Positions 13,171 to 21,164 of a stretch of 22,233 bases of DNA are shown one piece after another (positions within the stretch are counted from its first letter, which is position 1; every line of letters starts with the position of its first letter). The notes under the pieces were generated by a model. It was not told the DNA's origin. It saw nothing but the letters and a program-made list of their open reading frames with translations, and made no database searches. The translations under genes were made by a program, and so were the position numbers. Origin of the DNA: Candidatus Melainabacteria bacterium. GTDB taxonomy: Bacteria; Cyanobacteriota; Vampirovibrionia; LMEP-6097. The stretch spans positions 1 through 22,233 of the forward strand of contig JAPPOW010000136.1 in NCBI GenBank assembly GCA_028817775.1. The letters are read 5' to 3'.

Positions 13171-15984
13171 ATGCCTTTTATTGGAATTAACGAAGACCAG
13201 CGCAAAGAAATGCTTGAAGAGATAGGTATTTCTAGCAGCGATGAACTTTTCATCGATATACCCGAAAATCTATTACTCAAGCGGGAACTTAATCTTGATC
13301 CTGGCTTTGAAGAATGGGAGCTTGAAAAATATTTTGCTAAACTAGCTGCACAAAACCAAAACAACTATAAGCACACTAGTTTCAAGGGAGCAGGTTGCTA
13401 CCAGCACCATGTGCCTGCACTAGTACCAGCAATTGCTAGCCGCGGTGAATTTCTCACTGCCTATACTCCTTATCAACCAGAAGTTTCTCAAGGTACACTT
13501 GAAGCAATTTATAAATTCCAAAGTTTTATCGCCGAGCTTACTGGTATGGATATTGCCAATGCTTCAATGTACGACGGCGCCACAGCCTTTGCTGAAGCCA
13601 TCACCATGTCGTGGCGCCTAAACAAAAAGCGTCCAGTCTACATTTCTAAGTATATTCATCCTGAGTATATAAACGTAGCTAAGAACTATTTGGAGCCGCT
13701 TGGCATTGAGTATAAATTCTACGAAGCTATCAGCGATATCCCTGATGGTGCCACCATGGTCATCTCTAATCCAAATTTCTATGGCGAGACCATGAGTAAC
13801 GACGCTAGAGAAATACTCAAACAATCAGTTCAAAATCACAACTTGTTCTTAATTGCAGTAGTGCCTGAAGCATACTCACTAGTGGCTCAACCTAAACTTT
13901 CTGAACTTGGTGCTGATATAGTTTGCGGCTCTTGCCAAAGTTTTGGTAACCCTAGTCATTATGGCGGAGCGCAGGTTGGCTTTATTTCTGCCAAGCAAGA
14001 TTATGTGCGTCAAATCCCAGGACGTATCATCGGCAAGACCACTGACCGTAATGGCAACGAAGGCTATGTGCTAACCTTCCAAGCTCGCGAGCAGCATATC
14101 AAACGTGATCGTGCCAGCTCAAATATTTGCACCAACCAAAGTTTGCACGCACTCTGCACTGCAATCTATCTTGCACAAATGGGCAAGACTGGCCTTAGAA
14201 CAATCGCTAAGGACAACTGGGTCAAGACTCAAGTCTTCAAGCAAGCATTAGCTTCAGTTGAAGGCATTGAAATCAAAACCGAGAACCCATTCAATGAGTT
14301 TTGTATTGCGCTGGAAGCAGAGAGTCCACTCAATGATTTATTCAAGACCTATGCTGTCAACGTTAATAAGCTACTCAAGGACAATATGTCGCTCTTCTCA
14401 CTTGACTTCAGTAAAAATCTTTATTTAATCACAGTCACCGAGCTACATAGTATCGATGAGCTTAATTCTTTCCTCGAGGACATGGCTGCAATCTTGAACG
14501 AGCATGGACAGGATCTACGCGCTCCATTAATTAAAGAAACTGATCTTGCCAAACTTAGTTACGACTTCTATGCTTCTAAGTTGCCTGAGATTAATATTCC
14601 AGATCAAGGTGAGCTGACTGTCTGCCGTTACTTCACTAGGCTCTCACAAAAGAACTTCTCAATAGACACTCATTTCTATCCACTTGGTTCTTGTACTATG
14701 AAGTACAACCCTAAGATCAATGATGCAATTGCCAGTAATTCAGCTTGGACTAGTTTGCATCCTTATGATTACGAGAAAAATATTCAAGGTGCATTAGAAG
14801 TCTATAGTGAGCTCAACACCGCTCTTGCTGAAATTACTGGCTTCCACAAATTTAGTTTGCAACCAGCAGCTGGCGCGCACGGAGAGTACTCAGCCTTACT
14901 GATGGCTAAGCGTTACTTTGAAGACAAAAAAGAAGAGCGAACTATAGTACTAGTGCCTGATTCAGCGCATGGTACCAACCCTGCTTCCGCTTCAATGGCT
15001 GGCTTCAAAACAGTCTCAGTCAAGTCTTGCTCTGATGGCAATGTTGATCTGGAAGACCTCAAGCGAGTTATTGCCAAACACGAAAGCAAAATTGCAGTGA
15101 TGATGTTAACCAATCCAAATACTTTGGGTCTGTTCAACCAGAATATTCTTGAAGTAGTTAAGCTAATACATGAAGATGGCGGGCTCATGTACTACGATGG
15201 CGCTAATCTCAATGCAATTGCTGGTATCAGCCGTCCTGGTGACATGGGTTTTGATCTATTGCACCTTAATTTACACAAAACTTTCTCTACCCCGCATGGT
15301 GGTGGCGGACCTGGAGCTGGGCCAATTGGTGCTAGCCGAACACTGGCTCCTTACTTACCTGGACCAAGCCTCAAGAAAGATAGTGAAGGTGATTGGTTCT
15401 GGGATTATGAATCAAGAGAAAGCATCGGCAGAGTGAGAGGCTTCAATGGTAATTTCAATGTTTTACTCAGGGCCCTAATTTACATCAAGCGCAACGGCAA
15501 AGCTGGTGTTAAACGTATTGCTGAGACTGCTACTCTCAACGCCAACTATATCCAAGCTAAAGTTAGAGCAAGTGAGATCTTGGCTCAGGATGATATTTTC
15601 AAACCAAGGTTTGATCGTATCTGCAAACATGAGTTCATAATCTCAGCTCAAAAACTCAAAGAAGAACATGGCATCACAGCACTTGATGTAGCTAAGCGCC
15701 TACTAGATAAAGGAATCCACGCACCAACTATCTACTTCCCGCTGACAATTCCTGAAACGATCATGATCGAGCCAACAGAGACTGAACCAAAATCAAGTTT
15801 GGATGCGCTCGTGACTGCTTTTGAGGAGATCATTACAGAAGCTCAAACAGAAGCAGGACGTGAGATGCTCAAAACTGCTCCACATACAACAGAGTTCTCT
15901 AGGTTTGATGATGTTAAAGCTGTCAAAGAGCCAATCTTAAGTGAGAAGATGGAAATAGAACGGTCTAGCGCTCCAACGCTGTAG
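13171..15984 (+). CDS. gcvP: Glycine dehydrogenase (decarboxylating), PA-PB fusion
   Basis: P-protein of the glycine cleavage system; a pyridoxal-phosphate enzyme that decarboxylates glycine and passes the aminomethyl group to lipoyl-GcvH. Residues 1-450 match subunit 1 (opening GINEDQRKEMLEEIGISS, DELFIDIP, LKRELNLDP, SMYDGATAFAEA). Residues from about 451 match subunit 2 (RYFTRLSQKNFSID, HFYPLGSCTMKYNPK, LQPAAGAHGEY, DSAHGTNPASA). The PLP lysine is Lys703 in NLHKTFSTPHGGGGPG. Motif wording is that of the two-subunit GcvPA/GcvPB enzymes, yet both halves are one 937-aa chain, so this looks like a fusion of that type. The last seven residues and the stop come from a family A repeat. It heads the window's glycine cleavage cluster and is convergent with gcvH. 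Confidence 0.96.
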   Translation: MPFIGINEDQRKEMLEEIGISSSDELFIDIPENLLLKRELNLDPGFEEWELEKYFAKLAAQNQNNYKHTSFKGAGCYQHHVPALVPAIASRGEFLTAYTPYQPEVSQGTLEAIYKFQSFIAELTGMDIANASMYDGATAFAEAITMSWRLNKKRPVYISKYIHPEYINVAKNYLEPLGIEYKFYEAISDIPDGATMVISNPNFYGETMSNDAREILKQSVQNHNLFLIAVVPEAYSLVAQPKLSELGADIVCGSCQSFGNPSHYGGAQVGFISAKQDYVRQIPGRIIGKTTDRNGNEGYVLTFQAREQHIKRDRASSNICTNQSLHALCTAIYLAQMGKTGLRTIAKDNWVKTQVFKQALASVEGIEIKTENPFNEFCIALEAESPLNDLFKTYAVNVNKLLKDNMSLFSLDFSKNLYLITVTELHSIDELNSFLEDMAAILNEHGQDLRAPLIKETDLAKLSYDFYASKLPEINIPDQGELTVCRYFTRLSQKNFSIDTHFYPLGSCTMKYNPKINDAIASNSAWTSLHPYDYEKNIQGALEVYSELNTALAEITGFHKFSLQPAAGAHGEYSALLMAKRYFEDKKEERTIVLVPDSAHGTNPASASMAGFKTVSVKSCSDGNVDLEDLKRVIAKHESKIAVMMLTNPNTLGLFNQNILEVVKLIHEDGGLMYYDGANLNAIAGISRPGDMGFDLLHLNLHKTFSTPHGGGGPGAGPIGASRTLAPYLPGPSLKKDSEGDWFWDYESRESIGRVRGFNGNFNVLLRALIYIKRNGKAGVKRIAETATLNANYIQAKVRASEILAQDDIFKPRFDRICKHEFIISAQKLKEEHGITALDVAKRLLDKGIHAPTIYFPLTIPETIMIEPTETEPKSSLDALVTAFEEIITEAQTEAGREMLKTAPHTTEFSRFDDVKAVKEPILSEKMEIERSSAPTL

Positions 15985-16045
15985 CGCTCTAGCGGACTTA
16001 ACCGAACGCCGTTACAGCGCTACAGCCTTACAGCGTTAGAGCGAC
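15959..16045. repeat. Palindromic repeat, family A, copy 2
   Basis: Same family as 6370-6458, in reverse orientation: 16009-16043 is the exact reverse complement of 6376-6410. It holds both the gcvP stop (15982-15984) and the gcvH stop (16036-16038), encoding the last residues of both convergent genes. It could act as a shared terminator hairpin. Confidence 0.85.
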
Positions 16046-16398
16046 TCGAGATATTCTTCATATTCAGCACCGTTCATAGTTTCAAGGTCGTCAAAATTAA
16101 TTGAGTCAAGCGCTTCAATTTCAACAAGCCAAGTAGTGGCTTCAAGACTCTCAGGACTCTCGACTAATTCTTTATTGCTTGTCGATAGTTTAGCTTTGAA
16201 GGGCGCGTAGATATCTCCAACTGCTTTGACTGATTCAAGGATCGCTAAAGAATCGCCTTCATCGTATTCTTCACCCTCGTCTTTCTCCTCGATAAAAACG
16301 ATATCGCCCAATTGGTCGCAAGCATATTTACTAATGCCCATGTGAAACTTACCTTCACCCATATCTTGTATCCACTCGTGTGTTTTGAAATATTGCAT
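16036..16398 (-). CDS. gcvH: Glycine cleavage system H protein
   Basis: A 120-aa lipoyl carrier that shuttles the aminomethyl group from GcvP to GcvT and is reoxidised by Lpd. ATG 16398 gives the normal family start (MQYFKTHEWI); the longer frame from 16515 adds a hydrophobic stretch not found in H proteins. The lipoyl-lysine is Lys58 in ILESVKAVGDIYAP, and GISKYACDQLGDIVFIE is the usual preceding strand. The C-terminus (NGAEYEEYLESL) is close to the family end, with the final residues and TAA lying in the repeat shared with gcvP. A -10-like sequence lies 8-10 nt upstream. It is divergent from the FtsH-type gene. Confidence 0.95.
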   Translation of the reverse strand: MQYFKTHEWIQDMGEGKFHMGISKYACDQLGDIVFIEEKDEGEEYDEGDSLAILESVKAVGDIYAPFKAKLSTSNKELVESPESLEATTWLVEIEALDSINFDDLETMNGAEYEEYLESL

Positions 16399-16417
16399 AG
16401 TATAGAAATATATAGCA
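16399..16417 (-). promoter_or_regulatory. -10 region of gcvH
   Basis: Minus-strand TGCTATATA (16417-16409) is an extended -10 with a 10-nt gap to the ATG; the overlapping TATATT gives 8 nt. The 153-bp divergent gap to the FtsH-type gene (16399-16551) holds only this and the opposing promoter. Confidence 0.5.
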
Positions 16418-16534
16418 GAAATTACCGAAGAAAGTAGTAGGATCTTTAATATTTCCTTAGACGCAATAACGTAAATACCAAACGTAACCAAAAGAAAAGA
16501 CTCCAAATAAATCATTGCATTAAAGACCCAGGAC

Positions 16535-16551
16535 TGTTATTATCTACCAAG
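16535..16551 (+). promoter_or_regulatory. Extended -10 promoter of the FtsH-type gene
   Basis: TGTTATTAT (16535-16543), 8-nt gap, ATG 16552; no Shine-Dalgarno. Confidence 0.6.
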
Positions 16552-18705
16552 ATGGAACCTGTACAAAATGATGACGGCAAGGATGCTCTAATTGAACATT
16601 TGAAGGGCTTCACTGATCGCCTTGAAAAAAAGTTGGAAAAAGAGCTTGAAGAAAAGAAAGCAGCGGAAGCAAAAGCAAGAAGACGCAAAGTAGTTAAGAG
16701 AACAAGTCTAGCTGCACTTGCTGCAAGTGGCGTAGCTTGGTTATACACAAGTTCAGGTCCAGAAGAATTTGAAGCAATAGCCGCTAATAAACCTGGAATT
16801 GAAGATAGGGTCCCTGATACTGTTGCAAATTTATTTGTTTCAGATTTAGATCAAATAATCAACAAGATTAAGTTGGGCAAAGTTGAATCTGTCTCAATCA
16901 AACTTAGTTCTAGTATGGGTACTCTCCACCCAACTTATGATTTAAAACTAACAAATGGCAATCTAATTCATTTCAAAGTACCAAGCGATGACGACAGCAA
17001 CAAAAGATTTATTAGTGCTCTAAATACAATGGGATCTGAACGTATTGATGTTGAGTTTGTAGATGCGGACCAGGAAAACTTAGTCCAGGATCTAAGCGCA
17101 TACGCACTTAAAGCAGTGATCACACTAATGATATTCTTACTCGCCATACGGGGAAGCATTGGCATCAGCAAAGCCGCACTCAAACAACTTTCTGACAAGT
17201 TAGACGAAAGAGGAGAAAGTAATCCTTTCTCTCAATTATTTGGCAAAGAATTTGAGCAAGGATTTTCCGAAGTCGGCTTTGAAGATGTTAGGGGTAATAA
17301 AGAAAATGTGAGTCTTATGGAAGATTTAGTAGCCTTAATACGCCAAGCCTATGTATTTAAACGCAAAGCTGAAAAATCAGATGGTGACGATACCGTCGAA
17401 TTAGTAGCTAAGGTGCCTAAAGGTGTCTTGCTACATGGTTCACCAGGCACCGGCAAGACACTCATGGCAAAAGCAATTGCTGGAGAACTTGGGGCAAACT
17501 TCTTTAGCGTCAATGGCTCAGAAGTTGGTGGCATCTTAATGGGACTCGGTTCACTACAGCTTTCAAAATTATTCAAGCAGGCCAAAGAAGCTGCAAAAAC
17601 TGGACCTGTTGTCATATTTATTGATGAACTCGATACCCTTGGTAAGAAACGAACTCTCTTTGGCAATAGTGACAACAAAACTGTCAGCAGATTACTAACT
17701 GAGATGGATGGTTTTGAAGAACTGGAAAATATACTAGTAATCGCTGCAAGCAATAGACCAGATGATCTTGATGAAGCTCTTAGAAGACCTGGTAGATTTG
17801 ATTACGAATTACATGTACGCAATCCTGTTACAGCTACACAAAGAGCTGATATCTTGGAGAAATATATAACTGAGAAAAGAGAACTTAAACAAATTGACGA
17901 AGAAATCACGCCAGAACAACTTGCTGCAAGAACTTCTGGATTCTCTCCTGCTGAATTAGTTTCAGTTATCAACAAAGCTGGCATTCAGGCTATAAGAGAC
18001 GGGCGTAATAAAATTGAACAAGTAGATATTGATGAAGCTCTAAAACAAGTGAAAGTTGGAGTTAAAAGTAGCTTTGAAATTGACGACAAAGATCTTCAAG
18101 GTAGTGCAATACATGAGCTAGGGCATTTACTCATCAATCATATCTTTGATAGAGAGTCAGACGGTATTTCGATTGACCCTAGAGGTGCAAGTCTTGCCCA
18201 TGTTACTCACGTTGTAGACGATTCAAGATTAATCACCCATAGCAAATCTGACTTACTTAAAGATCTACTTGTTGTACTAGGTGGAAGAGCAGCTGATACA
18301 GTCCATAATAAAGATGAGAACACCGGCACGAGTTCAGACTTTAGTAAAGCAAGAAAAATTATTAGAGCAATGCTGACTGCAAATATGCTTGGCAAATCAA
18401 CGATGACTGATTACTCTGATGATAAAACCGAACTAACGGATGAAGACAGAACAGTAGCAGAGCACTTGTTTGAGCAAGCACAGAAGACAGCAAATACCAT
18501 CATGGAAAAATTAGGTCCTGAAACAGTCGCTAAGATGGTAGGTATTTTGTTTGAAAGAGTTGAAATTGCTGGCGTTCCTGAAGTCCAAGAATTTATCAAA
18601 GCTAATATTGAAAGGGAGTTTAAAGATGAAGCAATTGCAGCCTCTAAAGCCTTCTTAGAAAACCCGACAGCTGGACTGGAAACACCAGAGACCGTAACTT
18701 CCTAA
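16552..18705 (+). CDS. Divergent FtsH-type AAA+ zinc metalloprotease
   Basis: A 717-aa membrane protease of the FtsH architecture. A charged Lys/Glu-rich coiled-coil-like leader (about 1-47) precedes TM1 (about 49-66), a periplasmic domain, and TM2 (about 187-203). The AAA+ module has Walker A GSPGTGKT (296-303), Walker B VIFIDELD (Asp358, Glu359) and NRPDDLDEALRRPGRFD with arginine fingers. The protease domain has HELGH (521-525) and a third ligand candidate Asp596 in TSSDFSKA, so both activities look intact. It differs from standard FtsH: the substrate-gripping pore loop reads GGILMG rather than the FVG type, and an acidic insert (KSDGDDTVELVA) precedes Walker A. It is probably a specialised paralogue beside a housekeeping FtsH elsewhere. 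Its TAA overlaps the gcvT stop on the other strand. Confidence 0.9.
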   Translation: MEPVQNDDGKDALIEHLKGFTDRLEKKLEKELEEKKAAEAKARRRKVVKRTSLAALAASGVAWLYTSSGPEEFEAIAANKPGIEDRVPDTVANLFVSDLDQIINKIKLGKVESVSIKLSSSMGTLHPTYDLKLTNGNLIHFKVPSDDDSNKRFISALNTMGSERIDVEFVDADQENLVQDLSAYALKAVITLMIFLLAIRGSIGISKAALKQLSDKLDERGESNPFSQLFGKEFEQGFSEVGFEDVRGNKENVSLMEDLVALIRQAYVFKRKAEKSDGDDTVELVAKVPKGVLLHGSPGTGKTLMAKAIAGELGANFFSVNGSEVGGILMGLGSLQLSKLFKQAKEAAKTGPVVIFIDELDTLGKKRTLFGNSDNKTVSRLLTEMDGFEELENILVIAASNRPDDLDEALRRPGRFDYELHVRNPVTATQRADILEKYITEKRELKQIDEEITPEQLAARTSGFSPAELVSVINKAGIQAIRDGRNKIEQVDIDEALKQVKVGVKSSFEIDDKDLQGSAIHELGHLLINHIFDRESDGISIDPRGASLAHVTHVVDDSRLITHSKSDLLKDLLVVLGGRAADTVHNKDENTGTSSDFSKARKIIRAMLTANMLGKSTMTDYSDDKTELTDEDRTVAEHLFEQAQKTANTIMEKLGPETVAKMVGILFERVEIAGVPEVQEFIKANIEREFKDEAIAASKAFLENPTAGLETPETVTS

Positions 18706-19835
18706 CTTTGCGCAAGGCAATGGGATCCTGACGCTTCGCTCAGGATGACATTGGTCTCTTGCCCGCGGATATTACGATAGAACCATGGCTCTCCCACTTG
18801 AGCTTCCGCTTCTTTATTTCGTATTACAATTTTCACTTGAGATTCTTGATAATCCGGCTTGATATAAGCTAGGGCGATAGCTCTATTGAGCATTTGTGAG
18901 AAATTACCACTAGTAACTTCACCAATTTCATTGCCGGCTTGATCTAAGATCTTGGTATGAGCCCGCGGAATCAATTTCAGTCCATCAGGGAAAGCTAAGC
19001 CGACTAATTTTTTATCACAGCGGCTAGCTGCAGCCTTGCCAATAAAATCCTGCTTATCTAATTTAGTGACCCAATCAAGTCCTGCTTCATAAGGAGTGGT
19101 CTTAGTATCGATATCATTACCGTGGAGACAGTAGCCCGCTTCTAATCTCAAAAGATCACGAGATCCAAGCCCGCAAGCTTGTGCTCCATAGTCATCAATC
19201 AAATCCTGCCAGATCTCCATCAAGGCTTCAGGGTCACCATAAAGTTCATAGCCCTGCTCACCAGTGTAACCAGTAGCTGCAACAATAATGTCATTATCAT
19301 CATAATCTACTACACCAAAACCAAAATACTTGAGACTCTCACCAATACCAAGAAGCTCTTCTAGACTGGTTTTGGCTTTGGGTCCTTGCACTGCAATCTG
19401 TCCCCAAGTCTCAGTAACATCGATCATCTCAACATCAAAGTTCTCAATTTGCTCTTCGTACCAATAAGTATCAATCTCATGATTACCAGCATTATTTACC
19501 AGTAAAAATTCTTCAGGGCTAATTTTGTAAACAATGACATCATCAATAATCCCGCCCTCAGGATTCAACATAGCAGCGTAAATGCCACGACCTTCTTTAA
19601 GTTTAGAAATATCATTGGTCACCAAGTGATCAAGAAACTTAAGTGAGTCATTACCAGAAACTAACCAACGTCCCATATGCGAAACATCAAACAAAGCAAT
19701 ATTCTCACGACAAGCTTTGTGCTCTTCAATAATTGAAGTGTAGAAAGTTGGCATTTGCCAACCAGCAAAGTCTGCGAATCTCGCTCCATTAGCTTGATTG
19801 AATTCATGAGAGATAGGTTGTTTAAGTTCTGACAT
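18702..19835 (-). CDS. gcvT: Glycine cleavage system T protein (aminomethyltransferase)
   Basis: A 377-aa tetrahydrofolate-dependent enzyme releasing ammonia from aminomethyl-lipoyl-GcvH and making methylene-THF. Family motifs run in order: FADFAGWQMPTFY, ALFDVSHMGR, AAMLNPEGGIIDDVIVYK (with the catalytic Asp), AVQGPKA, ATGYTGEQGYELYG, GLGSRDLLRLEAGYCLHGND, EVTSGNFSQMLNRAIALAYI. The natural end is near EPWFYRN; the last 17 or so residues (ETNVILSEASGSHCLAQS) are encoded by a palindromic repeat and the gene runs into the end of the FtsH-type gene, with stop codons overlapping in CTAA. The start ATG 19835 has TGCTACAAT 6 nt upstream. It lies 39 bp downstream of lpd on the same strand, with a perfect hairpin between. 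Confidence 0.96.
   Translation of the reverse strand: MSELKQPISHEFNQANGARFADFAGWQMPTFYTSIIEEHKACRENIALFDVSHMGRWLVSGNDSLKFLDHLVTNDISKLKEGRGIYAAMLNPEGGIIDDVIVYKISPEEFLLVNNAGNHEIDTYWYEEQIENFDVEMIDVTETWGQIAVQGPKAKTSLEELLGIGESLKYFGFGVVDYDDNDIIVAATGYTGEQGYELYGDPEALMEIWQDLIDDYGAQACGLGSRDLLRLEAGYCLHGNDIDTKTTPYEAGLDWVTKLDKQDFIGKAAASRCDKKLVGLAFPDGLKLIPRAHTKILDQAGNEIGEVTSGNFSQMLNRAIALAYIKPDYQESQVKIVIRNKEAEAQVGEPWFYRNIRGQETNVILSEASGSHCLAQS
18712..18765. repeat. Short family D repeat in the 3' end of gcvT
   Basis: TCCTGACGCTTCGCTCAGGA (about 18726-18745) is a strong hairpin, with the TCAGGATGACA edge shared with the full copy at 2063-2153; outer CAATG/CATTG flanks extend it. It encodes the C-terminal tail of GcvT and lies just past the stop of the FtsH-type gene. 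Confidence 0.75.
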
Positions 19836-19850
19836 AGGCTAATTGTAGCA
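19836..19850 (-). promoter_or_regulatory. Extended -10 promoter of gcvT
   Basis: Minus-strand TGCTACAAT (19850-19842), 6-nt gap, ATG 19835. The TGC of the extended element is also the last arm of the hairpin at 19848-19875. Confidence 0.65.
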
Positions 19851-19875
19851 AGTTTCGTGCTGGCACGAAACTTGC
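19848..19875. promoter_or_regulatory. Perfect 13-bp palindrome between lpd and gcvT
   Basis: GCAAGTTTCGTGC, a 2-nt spacer, then its exact complement. It begins at the lpd stop codon (19875-19877) and ends inside the extended -10 of gcvT. It could be an operator, or a terminator for lpd without an obvious T-run. It does not resemble repeat families A, C or D. Confidence 0.6.
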
Positions 19876-21164
19876 TAGAGAGCAAAAATTTCACCTAAAG
19901 TCGGATGAGGGTAGATCCAAGTCCTCATCTCACTGACACTTGGATTCATATTAATAATAGGCACTACTATTGAAATCAGGTCAGTAGCATTCTGCCCAAT
20001 CACATGGCAACCAAGCACTTTATTATCAGCTAGCACCCACTTAGTCATACCACGATCATAACCAGAGACTCTAGCTTTACCATTACTTGCCCAATTAATT
20101 ATTTTAGTCTCAACTTTATCTCCGTGAAGTTCACGGGCAGCTTTCTCAGTCAAACCAATTGAAGCAAGTTCTGGGTGAGTGAATACTACCAGCGGCACTT
20201 TATTCTTATCAAGTTGATAGTCTTCAGCAGCAAGCTTCGCTGCTAGCTGTTTAGCTTGAGCATAAGCATAATGTGCCAGTGTAACTTCATTAGAAGCGTC
20301 ACCAATAATATAGCTCATAGCCGGTAGCTCATGGCTCATAGCTTCTCTACCAATAGAAACAAAAACCTGCTCACCCTCTTCAAGCTCAATAGAACTTAAA
20401 TCTTTAACCCCAGTTTCAATTTTAATTTTCTGGGACTTAAGAGCTTGCATTATTTTTGGATGAATGTCCTGATCCAAGAATGGCAAAATCTCATCCATCA
20501 TTTCAATAACTCTAACTTGTTTACCATGGTGAGCTAGCATAGAAGCCAGTTCTAGACCGATATAACCGCCACCAATAAAACAATATTTAGAAACAACCCC
20601 AGAAGCCCCATCTGCTGCGTTATGCTCGCCCTCATTGGCTACAGCCAACTTCGGGACGTCCTCACGGACTCTCGCAAGCCTTGCATCTGGGGACTTCTGA
20701 GATTGTTTCTCGGCACCAAATAATCTATTGAGATTCTCCTCCGAGAAGAAGCTATCACTAGTCAGGGCATCTGGAAACTGCTCTAGAGTGCGAGGTTTAG
20801 AACCAGTGGCAATAATCAAGTGCGAGTAATCAAGCTGCTCACCATTAACTTGCACGCCAGCTTCAGAGACTTGCGCTTCAGCAATAATCACTTCTATATC
20901 AGCAGCTTTAAGTTCACTAGCAATCGCCCGCTCGAGAATTGTTTTATTTTTCTTGATTAGTTTAGGATAGTCAGCAAGATCTTTGATTGAATGTAATTGC
21001 TTACTTGGGATGCAACCGACATGCAGGCAGGCACCGCCTAATTTATTTTTCTCTACTAGGATAATTTTTTGTTCAGAGAAACGCTTACGCAATTCAAGCG
21101 CGCAAGAGTAACCACCAGGGCCGCCACCAATAATTAGCACAGGTCTATCGTCTAGTTTTGACAC
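19875..21164 (-). CDS. lpdA: Dihydrolipoamide dehydrogenase (L protein), altered
   Basis: FAD/NAD flavoprotein that reoxidises dihydrolipoyl groups, here most likely on GcvH. It shows the FAD-binding GGGPGG (13-18), the redox disulfide Cys46/Cys51 in GGACLHVGCIPSK, the ATGSKPR strand, a second GGGYIGLE nucleotide-binding motif, and His420 in YPHPTLGEI. At 429 aa it is shorter than the usual 460-475 despite an in-frame insertion of about 34 residues (QKSPDARLARVRE... to ...AADGASGV) before GGGYIG, encoded by a palindromic repeat. In addition, only about 13 residues (EAMSHELPAMSY and flanks) separate SIGR from IIGDA where about 35 are usual; this stretch is also repeat-like DNA. The start is GTG 21164 with TATAAT 6 nt upstream. 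The gene may be in the process of alteration, but the frame and active-site residues are intact. Confidence 0.9.
   Translation of the reverse strand: MSKLDDRPVLIIGGGPGGYSCALELRKRFSEQKIILVEKNKLGGACLHVGCIPSKQLHSIKDLADYPKLIKKNKTILERAIASELKAADIEVIIAEAQVSEAGVQVNGEQLDYSHLIIATGSKPRTLEQFPDALTSDSFFSEENLNRLFGAEKQSQKSPDARLARVREDVPKLAVANEGEHNAADGASGVVSKYCFIGGGYIGLELASMLAHHGKQVRVIEMMDEILPFLDQDIHPKIMQALKSQKIKIETGVKDLSSIELEEGEQVFVSIGREAMSHELPAMSYIIGDASNEVTLAHYAYAQAKQLAAKLAAEDYQLDKNKVPLVVFTHPELASIGLTEKAARELHGDKVETKIINWASNGKARVSGYDRGMTKWVLADNKVLGCHVIGQNATDLISIVVPIINMNPSVSEMRTWIYPHPTLGEIFAL
20313..20342. repeat. GCTCAT(A/G)G repeats inside lpdA
   Basis: Three GCTCAT(A/G)G units within 30 bp, encoding MSHELPAM where other Lpd proteins have a longer conserved segment. 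Confidence 0.45.
20598..20701. repeat. Palindromic repeat, family F, in frame inside lpdA
   Basis: About 100 bp with imperfect inverted ends, CAGAAGCCCCATCTGCTGC (20600-20618) and GCATCTGGGGACTTCTG (20683-20699). It is richer in GC than the surrounding gene and encodes about 34 residues absent from typical Lpd proteins. Confidence 0.65.

Noticed and set aside
16399..16515. Longer gcvH start at 16515 adding a hydrophobic N-terminus
   Set aside because: H proteins start near the YFKTHEW block, and a -10-like box lies just before ATG 16398; the extra 39 residues look like translated promoter DNA.
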